A stretch of 64,000 bases of DNA from Bradyrhizobium quebecense (GCF_013373795.3 NZ_CP088022.1:2914001-2978000); one strand, 5' to 3'; counted from the stretch's first letter, positions 24,360 to 33,597 are shown. Numbers and translations: made by a program. The notes: a model not told the origin generated them from the letters alone.

Positions 24360-25673
24360 TCAGCGCGCCTCGAGCGCGACGAAATGCGACTTGGTGTTAG
24401 CGCCCTTGGCCGGCGCGACCGGCGCCGACAGATAAGGCTGACCGCCCATCCGGAAGATCCAGCGGAAGGCCGCCAGGTTGTAGTCAAAAAACAGATGGAT
24501 CGAGGCGGCGAAATCGATGCCGCCGCCGGCCTTGGTCGCGAGCGCATAGCCCGAGAGGTCGACGCAGGTCAGATCGCCGAGGTCGCCGAGCGTGGCACTG
24601 TGCTCGTTGAAGATCAGCGGACGGCCGAGGAAAACGCCGCCATCCGGCGCGCCGGCGAGCGGCTGATTCAGCGGCAACCAGGCCGGCACGTTGCCGATCG
24701 TCAGCTGACCTACCTGCGGCAGAATGTCGGAATTGCCGAGCCACATCGGCCGTCCACCCATCCGCAGCAGACGCGAATACATCTTGAGGACGTTCGCGAC
24801 GTTGATCGTATCGGCCGCCTGGCCTGCTTCCTTCGAGACGGTCACCAGCGACGGCGCATTCATGAAGCCGAGCGGCTTGCCCTTGCCGTCGCCAGTCATG
24901 ACCGCCTCAAACGCCTTCCAGCGGATCGCGTTTGCGGCCTGGTTGAAGATGCGGTTCTGCAACCGCGGCGCATCGTCGAGGACCTCCTGCGAGGCCAGCA
25001 CGAAGGCGTAGAGCTCATGCAGCTGGATGATCTCGCCGGTCATCGCCGCCTTGGTCGCGATCAGCTGCGTGCCCTCGGAGCGCCAGGCCGCCTGGACGCC
25101 GGACGCGCCCCACGGCGTGGTCTCGTCCTTTGCGATCGCGATCGAGTTGCCCTGCGTCGGCTCCGGATTGCAGAAGCCGAGCAGGTTCTGGTCGTCGAAA
25201 ACGAGCGCCCAGATCTGTTCGCGATACTCGGTCGGCACCAGGAAGCCCTCGCCGTTGCCGCCCTGGTTCTGCTGGAAATTGGTCGGCGCCGCGCCGAGAC
25301 GCGGATCAAGGCCGCCGCCCGTCATGGCGTTGCGGACCGAAACCGCGAATTCCGCGACGCTGCGGAAACCGCCGGTCCGCTCCGGATTGATATCGTTGAC
25401 GACGGTCGCCAGCGCAGGGCCGCCGAGCGCGGTCGAGGAGCCGAACAGCGCCGTCCGGCGCAGCTTTTTTTCCTCGGCGGCGATCTGCTTGTCGAGCTCG
25501 GCGACCTCGGCCTCGAGCGCGTCGACCTTGGTCTCGAGCTCGCCGACCTGCGTGGTCTCGGCCTCGGTCAGAGTAGCCTTGCCCTGCAGCGCGTTGAGCT
25601 GCTCGAGCGCGGTTTTGCCGTCCTTTGCCTTGTTGGCGCGGGCCTGGCGCAGCTGCTTGATGTCCACTCGCAT
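24360..25673 (-). CDS. HK97-fold major capsid protein
   Basis: 437 residues. Residues 1-75 are a charged coiled coil (LETKVDALEAEVAELDKQIA), the delta/scaffold domain usually removed by the prohead protease. The mature shell follows, with EGFLVPTEYREQIW, the E-loop region and a P-domain (KPLGFMNAPSL). AGGAGT lies nine bases before the ATG. Normally this gene directly follows the protease; here a 3.4-kb cargo block separates them. Confidence 0.92.
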   Translation of the reverse strand: MRVDIKQLRQARANKAKDGKTALEQLNALQGKATLTEAETTQVGELETKVDALEAEVAELDKQIAAEEKKLRRTALFGSSTALGGPALATVVNDINPERTGGFRSVAEFAVSVRNAMTGGGLDPRLGAAPTNFQQNQGGNGEGFLVPTEYREQIWALVFDDQNLLGFCNPEPTQGNSIAIAKDETTPWGASGVQAAWRSEGTQLIATKAAMTGEIIQLHELYAFVLASQEVLDDAPRLQNRIFNQAANAIRWKAFEAVMTGDGKGKPLGFMNAPSLVTVSKEAGQAADTINVANVLKMYSRLLRMGGRPMWLGNSDILPQVGQLTIGNVPAWLPLNQPLAGAPDGGVFLGRPLIFNEHSATLGDLGDLTCVDLSGYALATKAGGGIDFAASIHLFFDYNLAAFRWIFRMGGQPYLSAPVAPAKGANTKSHFVALEAR

Positions 25674-25822
25674 GGATCAGTGACTCCTGGTTGGTTGTGG
25701 GGTTTGCCTGGACGGAGAAAGAGCCCGCGTTCCCGCTAGTCCAGGCGATGGCGCGGGTCGAGCAACTCAGGAACTGAAACGGGAAATCGACCTCGGCGGT
25801 CGGCAATGGTTGAACCGCGATC

Positions 25823-25836
25823 TTGATTCAGATCAA
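25823..25836. promoter_or_regulatory. FNR/FixK-type box A
   Basis: TTGATTCAGATCAA: both half sites TTGAT/ATCAA are perfect. Its centre is 70 bases before the ATG at 25899, which fits a class II site at -41 with a leader of about 28 bases. The remainder of 25674-25898 holds no gene. Confidence 0.7.
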
Positions 25837-25898
25837 CGAGCTTCGTGATCGCGCCAAATAACAGACCGATTAGGTAGGGCGATTAGTTGGTGCGTGCG

Positions 25899-26126
25899 AT
25901 GACGCCGACTTGGTATGTCACTTTTGAACCTCGTAAACGCGGCACGCTGCCGAAGCCGCGAAGCCCCCGGGAAACAAGGACTTTCGCTACGGAAGCAGAG
26001 GCCAAGGCATTCGTTCGTGCAAAGCTCGACCAAGATCTCTCTGTATTTGCGGGCACGATCAATCCGCACGTGCCCCGGCAACTCATACCGTCGTCCCGCA
26101 TCCAGGCTTGGCTTGTCGATGAATGA
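25899..26126 (+). CDS. Small conserved rhizobial-type hypothetical protein
   Basis: 75 residues, MTPTWYVTFEPRKRGTLPKP, with a helix TFATEAEAKAFVRAKL. Soluble, no signal. Reads against the phage operon, downstream of box A, so it may be under the FixK-like regulator encoded 2 kb away. Function unknown. Confidence 0.55.
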   Translation: MTPTWYVTFEPRKRGTLPKPRSPRETRTFATEAEAKAFVRAKLDQDLSVFAGTINPHVPRQLIPSSRIQAWLVDE

Positions 26127-26162
26127 AAGGTTGAGCGAGATACAGGTGCGATCGGGCGACGA

Positions 26163-26606
26163 TCACCAGAACCAGCGGAATTGCCCTCGCCGTGCCGCCA
26201 GAAGAATCGGCGGCTGGGCGTTTCGCCTCGGTCGAGCCGCAACGTGCAACATCTTGCGTTGTCGCTTGCGATCGATGGTTTCAGGCGTGCGTGTATCCAG
26301 TTTCGGATGCATCGCGAAAGAGTTCGCCACTGTTGGGCTCCGTGCGACGGTAACGGGCGGTTCGGCCACATCCGACGAAGTTGAGACGTCGGTCGCCTCG
26401 GCCACGGGCGCAGCGGCGACGATCATCGGCGATCGGGTATCGAAGACAACAAGCTCGGGCCATTTGCGATCTGAATGGATGCGTATGATCGGCCGGTCCG
26501 CAGCCGCCTGATCGACGGTCGGGGCCCTTGGCAGCCAATAATCTGCAACAAGGAGCAGTGCGAGCAACACTGCTCCGACCTTCCAGAAATATGCCACCAG
26601 TGGCAT
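26163..26606 (-). CDS. Membrane-anchored rhizobial-type hypothetical protein
   Basis: 147 residues. One N-terminal membrane segment (YFWKVGAVLLALLLVADYWL), then IIRIHSDRKWPELVVFDTRS, a motif I associate with bradyrhizobial membrane proteins of unknown role, and a basic C-terminus. Start ATG 26606 chosen to place the membrane segment near the N-terminus. Confidence 0.6.
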   Translation of the reverse strand: MPLVAYFWKVGAVLLALLLVADYWLPRAPTVDQAAADRPIIRIHSDRKWPELVVFDTRSPMIVAAAPVAEATDVSTSSDVAEPPVTVARSPTVANSFAMHPKLDTRTPETIDRKRQRKMLHVAARPRRNAQPPILLAARRGQFRWFW

Positions 26607-26736
26607 GCCGGTCGCTCCGGTGCATCCCCGAAACATTGACCTCGGCTCGTCCAGCGACGTCGTCTATCGAGCCACATGGCGGCGATGGAACCGGTTCCTC
26701 GCTCACTCTGCCCGCGCCATCGCCCATCGCGCTCCG

Positions 26737-26946
26737 TTAATAGACACCCCGCCGCACGGCGCGACGCGTATGGCGGTACGCGCGACGGTCGACACGACGC
26801 GCAGTCACGCGAGCGCGCCGGTAAGTGTAGGCCTGCGCTTGATCAACGCTTAACTCCACGCCACGCGATGTCACCTGCGGCGAGACCGGAACCGTCGCCA
26901 GCACCATTGCTGCAAACAGCAGTCCGAGAATTGAGAAAGCTCTCAT
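26737..26946 (-). CDS. Small secreted basic protein
   Basis: 69 residues: signal peptide (AFSILGLLFAAMVLATVPVS), then a Tyr/Arg-rich tail (TYRRARVTARRVDRRAYRHT). AGGAGT upstream of the ATG. Box B is centred 112 bases upstream. It is probably periplasmic; role unknown. Confidence 0.55.
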   Translation of the reverse strand: MRAFSILGLLFAAMVLATVPVSPQVTSRGVELSVDQAQAYTYRRARVTARRVDRRAYRHTRRAVRRGVY

Positions 26947-27051
26947 TGCACCTACTCCTTGTTGTCACGCCGCGTGAATGGCAAACGCTGGCCGGTCTGC
27001 GTGCCTATTTGTCGATCACCGCTATAGGCAATCTGATAGACCGGTGGAGTG

Positions 27052-27065
27052 TTGATCTAGGTCAA
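27052..27065. promoter_or_regulatory. FNR/FixK-type box B
   Basis: TTGATCTAGGTCAA, a TTGA-N6-TCAA palindrome, in the gap upstream of the secreted-protein gene ending at 26946. The centre-to-start distance of 112 bases is longer than for boxes A and C. Confidence 0.6.
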
Positions 27066-27194
27066 TGGATAAGTTCGTGGCGAAACATCATTGCACCCTC
27101 GCGACAGCCCACGCGGTGCCAAACACTCCCGCGTCCGAGCCGCTCGCTAGAAGGCGGCTTTCTCGGCCGCCTCCGCGATGCGTACGTGGAGCGT

Positions 27195-27671
27195 CTACTG
27201 GCAGAAATACATCTGACCGTCGTCAAGTTTGATTGTGCCACCCGGTGTGCATTTAATGCCGTTACGCGCCGAGTAATCATCCCATCCGGAATAACCGTAG
27301 TAGGGGCTATATCCGGGGTAAGCCCTGTGGACGTAGTGAGCTTGTCCAAAGTGAGGATCCGTTTGGGCTGCATAAGCGCCGCCCCAACTGTCGTTTCCCC
27401 AAGCGTTAGGCACAGCAGTGGCCGCGATCGCGGCGCCCGTGCCAACCGCTGCAACGCCTGCTCCGACAACACCTGCGCCGTAGTAGGCCGCCCGTCGGTT
27501 GTGACGACGCGCAACGCCCGCAACGCTCACGGGGGTTAGCGGGCGGCCAACCCGCGCCTGAGCACTCTCGACTGACAGTGAGATGCCGCCTTGCTCGGCC
27601 CAACCAAAGGAGAACAGTGCTGCACAACCGAAGGCAGAAGCTGCAAGCGCTACCGTTCTTAGATGTTTCAT
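27195..27671 (-). CDS. Secreted Tyr/Gly-rich rhizobial-type hypothetical protein
   Basis: 158 residues from the ATG at 27671 with GGAGAAG upstream. Signal peptide (TVALAASAFGCAALFSFGWA), an Ala/Gly glycine-zipper-like stretch (YGAGVVGAGVAAVGTGAAIA), and a Tyr-rich end with two cysteines (CTPGG, YFCQ). Box C is centred 72 bases upstream, the same spacing as box A to its gene, which makes FNR-type control likely. Confidence 0.6.
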   Translation of the reverse strand: MKHLRTVALAASAFGCAALFSFGWAEQGGISLSVESAQARVGRPLTPVSVAGVARRHNRRAAYYGAGVVGAGVAAVGTGAAIAATAVPNAWGNDSWGGAYAAQTDPHFGQAHYVHRAYPGYSPYYGYSGWDDYSARNGIKCTPGGTIKLDDGQMYFCQ

Positions 27672-27736
27672 GGGCTCTTCTCCGTTTTGAGGACCCACCC
27701 CATCCTTTACCCAGTGAGCGTATGCTTCACGCGGGA

Positions 27737-27750
27737 TTGACGTAGATCAA
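27737..27750. promoter_or_regulatory. FNR/FixK-type box C
   Basis: TTGACGTAGATCAA, TTGA-N6-TCAA. Upstream of the leftward gene ending at 27671. A weak open frame at 27810-28118 on the plus strand overlaps the regulator gene and is not accepted; otherwise 27672-28019 holds no gene. Confidence 0.65.
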
Positions 27751-28019
27751 CGCGGCCAGACGTACAGCAGGGGCATTGCTCACGTTCCCGTTACCGAGCA
27801 AACCCAGTCGTGATCGACCGCAAGACGCCGGAGGCGCTGATCTGGTCAAACGACGTTTGCGCCTGCCTGGTGATCGTCCGGTCTGGCCGGATCAAAGGAA
27901 TCGCAGACCCTGATCGATCGGTCTGTTTTGGGCCACAGGCAGGCGAAACGAGAGAATATCGCCGATTGAGGCGAGATCTTCGAGAGAGCGACCCCGCCCC
28001 GCGATACTCGCCCTTGAAT

Positions 28020-28685
28020 TCAACCGTCCAGTTTTGCGAGTCCTTCGCGGTCCATCAGAACGACGTGCCTATGTGTCAACTCGTTGAATCGGAGTATTCC
28101 TCTGTCTCGCATGGTTGACAGTGCGCGCGACACAGTTTCCAGTTTCAGTCCGAGATAATCGGCTATATCGCGACGACCCATCGGCAAGGTCAGTTCATCC
28201 GGATGAACCAGCCGGTCGTCCATTTCAATCAGGAACGCGGCCACCTTCTCCAGGGAACTCTTTCGCCCCAGAAGAAGCATATGGTTCTCAGCGTGCTCAA
28301 GGTTGAGAGTAGTCAGCCTGAGCAGATTCGTCATGCATTCCGGTTCGTTTACCATCGCATCAAGAAGGCCGCGTCTTCGCATTATGCGAACTTTGGTTTC
28401 AACAATCGCCTCGGCAGTGAAGCGATGGGTTGCGCCGTTCTCGAATCCGAACATGTCCCCGATCAGATGGAAGGAATTAATCTGGCGGCGACCATCGGGG
28501 AGCAGCTTATAAGTCCGCACTGCTCCGAAGATGATCTGGTAGACGTACTCAGCGTCTTCTCCCTCCCCGAAAAGCTCAGCCTCTTTGCGATAATTGAACT
28601 CACTTGAGAGGACTCGCTGGCCGGCGAGGGCCGCTAGGTGTCCGTCAACTGATTGGCAGTTCGGTGATTTGACCCTGACGAGCAT
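28020..28685 (-). CDS. Crp/Fnr-family regulator, FixK-like
   Basis: 221 residues from the ATG at 28685, GGGAG seven bases upstream. N-terminal cyclic-nucleotide-like beta roll (FNYRKEAELFGEGEDAEYVY; IGDMFGFENG), dimer helix near 125-160, and winged HTH at 171-198 (RRDIADYLGLKLETVSRALS). The recognition helix has Glu183, Ser186 and Arg187, the E-x-x-S-R set that reads TTGA half sites in FNR and FixK. The N-terminal Fe-S cysteine cluster of FNR is absent; only Cys10 and Cys117 are present. Likely controls the three TTGA-N6-TCAA boxes nearby. Located between phage protease and capsid genes. Confidence 0.85.
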   Translation of the reverse strand: MLVRVKSPNCQSVDGHLAALAGQRVLSSEFNYRKEAELFGEGEDAEYVYQIIFGAVRTYKLLPDGRRQINSFHLIGDMFGFENGATHRFTAEAIVETKVRIMRRRGLLDAMVNEPECMTNLLRLTTLNLEHAENHMLLLGRKSSLEKVAAFLIEMDDRLVHPDELTLPMGRRDIADYLGLKLETVSRALSTMRDRGILRFNELTHRHVVLMDREGLAKLDG

Positions 28686-29131
28686 CGTTAACTCCCGCAC
28701 ACTAGTCCAAAAGTGCTAGGCGATCGGCAGCGATTGCTTTCAACGCATCAACTAGAGGTCGATAATGTATCGTGCAGGAAAAGCCGGCTTTCGTAAATGG
28801 TTACGTTTGACCGCGATACTTGGACGGCTTCGCACCCACCGTCATCAACGCCTGAGAATGAAGGTCTGCCGCAGATATGCAGTTTGTGCCAATCACGCTC
28901 AAGTCAGTCGCCTAGCTGGTCGGCCTTTGACACGCAGGCGCGCCGCCGCTCCTCAATCTGCTTTATATCTCGGTGATTTGATCGACGCAGCTAGGGAAAT
29001 TGCTATGAAAGTTCGAAACATCCTCTCGGCGAACGGCGGCATCGCCTTTGGGGTCAATTGGGGGCATTTTGAACTGCTCGAGAGATGTCTGCTCCACGCC
29101 TATGCGCGGACGACCCAGATTGTGACTCGCC
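28686..29131. other. Region without a firm gene
   Basis: 446 bases between the regulator start and the protease stop. A plus-strand frame from 28765 has a good ribosome site (AGAGG) but its product looks random, and it runs into the protease gene antisense. No box or hairpin noted. Confidence 0.4.
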
Positions 29132-30001
29132 TTAATCGAACACCAACGCCGATCGCCGGCGCGCGCTCGGCCGCGGCGAGCGCTGCTGCAGCATGCTGCC
29201 GATGACCTGGTCGAGCGTCGCGATCCGGTCGGCCATGCCCCGGGCGACGGCCTCGCGCGCGCCGACCATGCGGCCCTGGCCGAATTCATCGCGGACTTTC
29301 GCCCGCGTCACGCGCCGGCCGCTCGCGACCGCCCTGACGAAATCGGCGCCGGCCTCGTTTGCGCGGCCCTGCAGATAAGCCCTCGCCTCGTCCGACAGAG
29401 GCGCAAACGGATGCGCCTCGTTCTTATTTGGCGATTGCTCCGAGCGGACGATCGTCATCTTGATCCCGACCTGGTCGAGCCAGCCGGAAATATCCTGATG
29501 CATAATCATCGCGCCGATCGAGCCGACGTCGGCGGACGGCGTCATCACCAGCTCGCCGGCCTGCGAAGCGATCCAATAGGCGGCCGAGGCCGCGAGGGTA
29601 TTCGCGACTGCGACGACGGGTTTCTTAGTCGCTGCAGCGGCGACAGCATTTGCGGCCTCGACGGTCGCCGAGACCGTTCCGCCGGGACTGTCGACGTCGA
29701 GGACGATGCCGGCGACGTCCTGGTCATCGGCAGCGCGCGTGACCTGCGCGGTAATGCCGGACAGGCTCGAGCCGAACCAGCTGCCGCGCGGCGTCAGTCC
29801 GCCGGCGACCGAGACCAGCGCGATCTTGCTCGCCGAGCTTGAGGCCTGCGCAGCCGCGGCTGCGACGAGCGCCTGGCGCTGCTCGGCGCGCGCCAGGCAA
29901 TCGGCGAGCGCCGACACCTCGAGCGCGACCAGGGCGTCGATTGACGAGATCTGCGTCAGGACCTGGCGCAGATCCGGCGTCGCGGTTTCCATCTTAATCA
30001 T
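29132..30001 (-). CDS. S49-type prohead protease (SppA-like)
   Basis: 289 residues from the ATG at 30001, which overlaps the portal stop by eight bases and has GAGGA upstream. ClpP/crotonase fold of peptidase family S49: DVAGIVLDVDSPGGTVSA, then NTLAASAAYWIASQA with the nucleophile serine, and VGSIGAMIMHQDISGWL. It processes the capsid precursor during maturation. It is encoded directly after the portal, but its usual follower, the capsid gene, is 3.4 kb away. Confidence 0.88.
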   Translation of the reverse strand: MIKMETATPDLRQVLTQISSIDALVALEVSALADCLARAEQRQALVAAAAAQASSSASKIALVSVAGGLTPRGSWFGSSLSGITAQVTRAADDQDVAGIVLDVDSPGGTVSATVEAANAVAAAATKKPVVAVANTLAASAAYWIASQAGELVMTPSADVGSIGAMIMHQDISGWLDQVGIKMTIVRSEQSPNKNEAHPFAPLSDEARAYLQGRANEAGADFVRAVASGRRVTRAKVRDEFGQGRMVGAREAVARGMADRIATLDQVIGSMLQQRSPRPSARRRSALVFD

Positions 30002-31340
30002 CGTTGCCGTCCTCGTTTGGAGAGCTCGAGCCGCCGCTGCCGCCAGCCTTGTCGTCGCCACTCTGCGTGCCGCCGGCGGAGTCCTTTGTCAGCGGGTTTT
30101 TGTACTCATTGCCGCCGAGATCGGTCCGCGGCGACATGTTTTCAAATCGCAGGATGTCATTCGCGGACAGCCATTCGCCCTGGCGGCCGATCAGATAGGC
30201 CCTATAACGATTCAGCAGGTCGCCGCGCAGCAGCCCGAAAAAGTTGAACTCGAAAAACAGATCGCCGTTTTCGTTGTCCAGCAGCAGATCCCGCTCGACG
30301 CCCTGCTCGAGCTCGATCGCGAGCGGCGCCACGCACCCCACAACGAAGTCTAGCGACTGCTGCTCGACGTTGTTGTTTGTCGCGCGCTTGAGCCGCGATG
30401 CGCGATGCAGCGGATAGCTCCAAAGGCCGAAAACCGCAGTGTCGGCGGCGTCCTCGGTCTCGAGCAGCTGCGCCTCCGAATTCGTCACCTTGATCGGGTT
30501 ATATTTGACGCCATGCGTCAGCAGCCGATCCTTGTGCCGATTCATCCCGGTCCCGGCAGCGCGCCAGTTTTCGAGAAACTGGTTTCGATCTTCCTTGTCC
30601 TTGAACACGCCGGGATGCTCGAGCGTGCCGCCGGACTGGCCGTTGTTCTTGAACCAGAGGTCACCGTAGTCATGGACGGCGATCGCACGCGCAAAGACGT
30701 GCCTCGCGCTATGAAAAATGGGCTCGCCGAGCAAGCCATCCTCGCGCAACGGATTCGACCGGATATGCCAGAGCTCGTCGTCACGATAGGTCGTCTGCTT
30801 GAGCTGCGCGCCCTGGACGATCGTCGGCGGCGGATTGAACGTGTAATACAAGCGCCCGTCGATGCCACGCTCGACCATCGCCAAGCGCCGCGGATGCAGC
30901 CATTCGAGGCCGCCGACAGCGTAATATTCCGATGCGCGAGGATCGCCCGGCGGCAGGATCGCGCAATAGGAATTCCGATAGTAGGACACGTTCCAGGCGA
31001 GCTCGCCGACGAGCTCCGCCGGCGTCTGGCGAGCGTTCGGGTTGGCCGCAAATAACCTGGTGACAGGATGATCCGGCAGCGCCTCGCGCGCGCCGTTTGC
31101 GCCGCGCCGGTAGACCGACGCCGGCAGCGATTTCATGGCCGACGAAAGGCCGTGACGCACGGCCTGGACAGCGTCGAGCTGGCTGACGTTGCTGTCCGTG
31201 ACGTCGACGCCGGCGAGCGACATGCGACCGCCAAAATCCGCCCAATATTGGGGATCGGCCATGTCGCGCGGCGCGCCAGGATCGAACGCATTGGCGACCG
31301 CGCGGAACGCCGAGCCCAGCCCGCTCCTCAACATTCCCAT
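29994..31340 (-). CDS. HK97-family portal protein
   Basis: 448 residues, the normal family length. Motifs: QAVRHGLSSAMKSLPASVYR, PAELVGELAWNVSYYRNSYC, HIRSNPLREDGLLGEPIFHS. The C-terminus is Gly/Ser/Asp-rich. It forms the dodecameric DNA gate. Start overlaps the terL stop by one base (TGATG). Confidence 0.93.
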   Translation of the reverse strand: MGMLRSGLGSAFRAVANAFDPGAPRDMADPQYWADFGGRMSLAGVDVTDSNVSQLDAVQAVRHGLSSAMKSLPASVYRRGANGAREALPDHPVTRLFAANPNARQTPAELVGELAWNVSYYRNSYCAILPPGDPRASEYYAVGGLEWLHPRRLAMVERGIDGRLYYTFNPPPTIVQGAQLKQTTYRDDELWHIRSNPLREDGLLGEPIFHSARHVFARAIAVHDYGDLWFKNNGQSGGTLEHPGVFKDKEDRNQFLENWRAAGTGMNRHKDRLLTHGVKYNPIKVTNSEAQLLETEDAADTAVFGLWSYPLHRASRLKRATNNNVEQQSLDFVVGCVAPLAIELEQGVERDLLLDNENGDLFFEFNFFGLLRGDLLNRYRAYLIGRQGEWLSANDILRFENMSPRTDLGGNEYKNPLTKDSAGGTQSGDDKAGGSGGSSSPNEDGNDD

Positions 31341-33100
31341 CAGATCACCGTCAGGATATCAGCGCCGGTCACGAGCCTGCCGGCCGAGGGATTCCAACTC
31401 ATGAGGATCGCGGCCTGAAACAACGCGACCAGCGGATCGATTTTTGCGCGGCCGGAGACGGCTTTCGTCACCATCACGGAGTTGCCGCGCTGCTCGACCT
31501 TTGCGTTTCCCAGAACGAAGGCCATCAGCAGCATGCCGCCGTGCCAGAACGTGCCGTCAGACAATTTGCGCTCGAGTCCGTACATGGCCGGCGCAAGCGC
31601 CGGTCCCTGCAGCAGCCGGCGGATCATGTCGTCGGTCACCCCGACCCCGACCAGCGCCTCGATAATCGCCGCGGCGTTGTTCGGATCGATGCCGATCGCG
31701 TTTTTCTCCGGCAACAGGCCCGACGCGATGATCTGCGCGACAATCATCGCGAGCTCGAGGACGTCTTGCGGGACCGGGCAAATCGAGATCTCGCCCGCGT
31801 CGGAAAAATCCTGCAGCTGCGCCGCGATGTCTTTGCGGATCTCGAGCACTTTCGGGTTGGCCCATGCCCGATACCAGGACAACCATTCGCGCGTCTTGCG
31901 ATCGCGGCCGATGACGGCCAGGCCGAGCAGGTCGTCCAGGCCGCCGCCGTCGATTCCGATCGTCACGACCTCGGAGCGCTCGAGCAGGGTCTCGAGCGTC
32001 AGGGTCTCGTCGACGGCGCCCTCCCAATAGTCGGCGCCGCGCCATCCCTCGTTATTGATGCCGACGCCGATCTCGATATTGAGGTGCTGCGAGGCCCAGA
32101 CCTTGATCGCGTCCTCGCCCTTTTCGCGCTCGCTTTCCCAATCGGCGCGCAGCGACGGCAGATGGATCGAGCGGCCGAGGTTCGGCATCACCATCGGCCA
32201 GTTCGCCGGATCTTTCCATCGCTCCTCGACGCCGGCGGACCGCTCCTCGCGCGTCAGCGACGCGATATCCGGCGGAAATTCGTACAGGATGGGCAACATC
32301 GGCCGGATGATCCGGCCGCGATACTTGCCGTCCCGCACGTTGCGCGCAAATTTCAGCTCGGATTTGAACACGCCGGCCGGAATGTCGTCGCTTTGCGTGG
32401 TCGTCATCACCAAAACGCCCTCCGGCGTCTTGTCGAGGCCGCCGCGGATCTGGCGCAGCACCTTTGCCGCCGATGCGCTTCTGCCGAGGACATGCAGCTC
32501 GTCGAGCAGTACGAAAAACAGGCCCATCGCGCCGGTCAGGATCTTGAGATCGAAGGTTTTGACCTGCGCCTCGGACTTGGTGACCAGGTCCTCGATCGTT
32601 TTGATATGGTCGCGAGGCCGAAACCGCCGGCGCAGATCCGGCGACTCCTCGATCATGCCGACCGCCTGCTCATAAGCGCGATCCGAGATCGCCTGAGTCG
32701 GACCGACAAACAGCGCGGTTCCGCGCGGCCGAAAATTCATCAACATCGCGACGATCAGCAGCGCTGCGGCGTTGGTCGTTTTCGAGGAGCCTTTCGGAAC
32801 CAATGCCAGGATATCGCGGATGTAGCGAACCTGATTTTGCGGGTCCCAGCTGCCGAACGTCGCGCGGACGATATCGCGAAACCATTGCCCCGACGCGGTC
32901 CGCATTTTCGGCGCGCCTGGCACGTCCGGCAGCTGCAGCTCGTCATAGAACGCCTGCGCGATGTCGGCCTCGGCGGCAAACAGCGGCAGATCCGGCACAA
33001 GCGACCGGCCCTCGCGCATGCGATCGGCCCAATCGACGCAGGACAAATCCCACATCTCCGGCGAGGTCGGCGGCGCGGCGTTTTCGCTCGAAAGGATCAT
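31340..33100 (-). CDS. terL: Terminase large subunit
   Basis: 586 residues. ATPase P-loop VPKGSSKTT at 101-109, Walker B FFVLLDE at 195-201, and a nuclease-domain acidic cluster starting TIGIDGGGLDDLLG near residue 383. It packages DNA into proheads. It overlaps terS and portal by one base each. Confidence 0.95.
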   Translation of the reverse strand: MILSSENAAPPTSPEMWDLSCVDWADRMREGRSLVPDLPLFAAEADIAQAFYDELQLPDVPGAPKMRTASGQWFRDIVRATFGSWDPQNQVRYIRDILALVPKGSSKTTNAAALLIVAMLMNFRPRGTALFVGPTQAISDRAYEQAVGMIEESPDLRRRFRPRDHIKTIEDLVTKSEAQVKTFDLKILTGAMGLFFVLLDELHVLGRSASAAKVLRQIRGGLDKTPEGVLVMTTTQSDDIPAGVFKSELKFARNVRDGKYRGRIIRPMLPILYEFPPDIASLTREERSAGVEERWKDPANWPMVMPNLGRSIHLPSLRADWESEREKGEDAIKVWASQHLNIEIGVGINNEGWRGADYWEGAVDETLTLETLLERSEVVTIGIDGGGLDDLLGLAVIGRDRKTREWLSWYRAWANPKVLEIRKDIAAQLQDFSDAGEISICPVPQDVLELAMIVAQIIASGLLPEKNAIGIDPNNAAAIIEALVGVGVTDDMIRRLLQGPALAPAMYGLERKLSDGTFWHGGMLLMAFVLGNAKVEQRGNSVMVTKAVSGRAKIDPLVALFQAAILMSWNPSAGRLVTGADILTVI

Positions 33101-33597
33101 CAGTGCGAGGTAACGGCCTGTTGGCGCCGCGCCATCAGCTCGCCGAGCGGTGTGCCGGCATCAGGCTGCTGCGCGGCGGCGATCGCTGCGGCTTTCTTGC
33201 CGACCTTCTCGGCTGGTGCCGGCTTTTCAGCCGCCGAGGCTTTCGCCGGCTGCTGCGTCTGGCCGTACATCATCAGGTCGTTGCGCTCGAGATACTTCTG
33301 GAATTCCCGGATCGCCGAGACGTTTCCGGCGTTGACGCCGTCCATCAGTTTTACGCCGACCTGCGCGACCAGCCGGTCGCGTGCAACGTCCCGAAACTTG
33401 AGCTCTGAAAAATAATGCTTCCGCAGCGTCGGTTGCGTGATGAAAAGCGCCGACGCAATCCGCGCGTTGCTCCAACCGAGCGCGACTAACAGGCTGACGC
33501 GATTCCGGTTTTGCTGATTGGCGACATGCTCCGGCCGACCACGGCCGCCCCAGTTGGCCGGCACAGGATCGCCGAACAGGTCGAAAACTTCGGCCAT
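33100..33597 (-). CDS. terS: Terminase small subunit
   Basis: 165 residues. An HTH near residues 35-60 (LLVALGWSNARIASALFITQ) followed by helices and an Ala/Lys/Pro-rich tail. It recognises the packaging site and loads TerL. It lies directly before terL, 80 bases after the HNH gene. Confidence 0.8.
   Translation of the reverse strand: MAEVFDLFGDPVPANWGGRGRPEHVANQQNRNRVSLLVALGWSNARIASALFITQPTLRKHYFSELKFRDVARDRLVAQVGVKLMDGVNAGNVSAIREFQKYLERNDLMMYGQTQQPAKASAAEKPAPAEKVGKKAAAIAAAQQPDAGTPLGELMARRQQAVTSH

Noticed and set aside
27810..28118. Plus-strand open frame overlapping the regulator gene end
   Set aside because: No domain or signal; overlaps a certain gene by about 100 bases on the other strand.
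28765..29205. Plus-strand open frame with a good ribosome site near the FixK-like island
   Set aside because: Product has no pattern and its end lies antisense within the protease gene; kept only as a note.
31541..33415. A 624-codon open frame antisense to terL and terS
   Set aside because: Same reason: no motif, opposite to well-supported terminase genes.
24360..33597. Gene transfer agent instead of a phage
   Set aside because: Terminase, portal, protease and capsid order is shared, but integrase, repressor switch, replication genes, spanins and attR indicate a true temperate phage.
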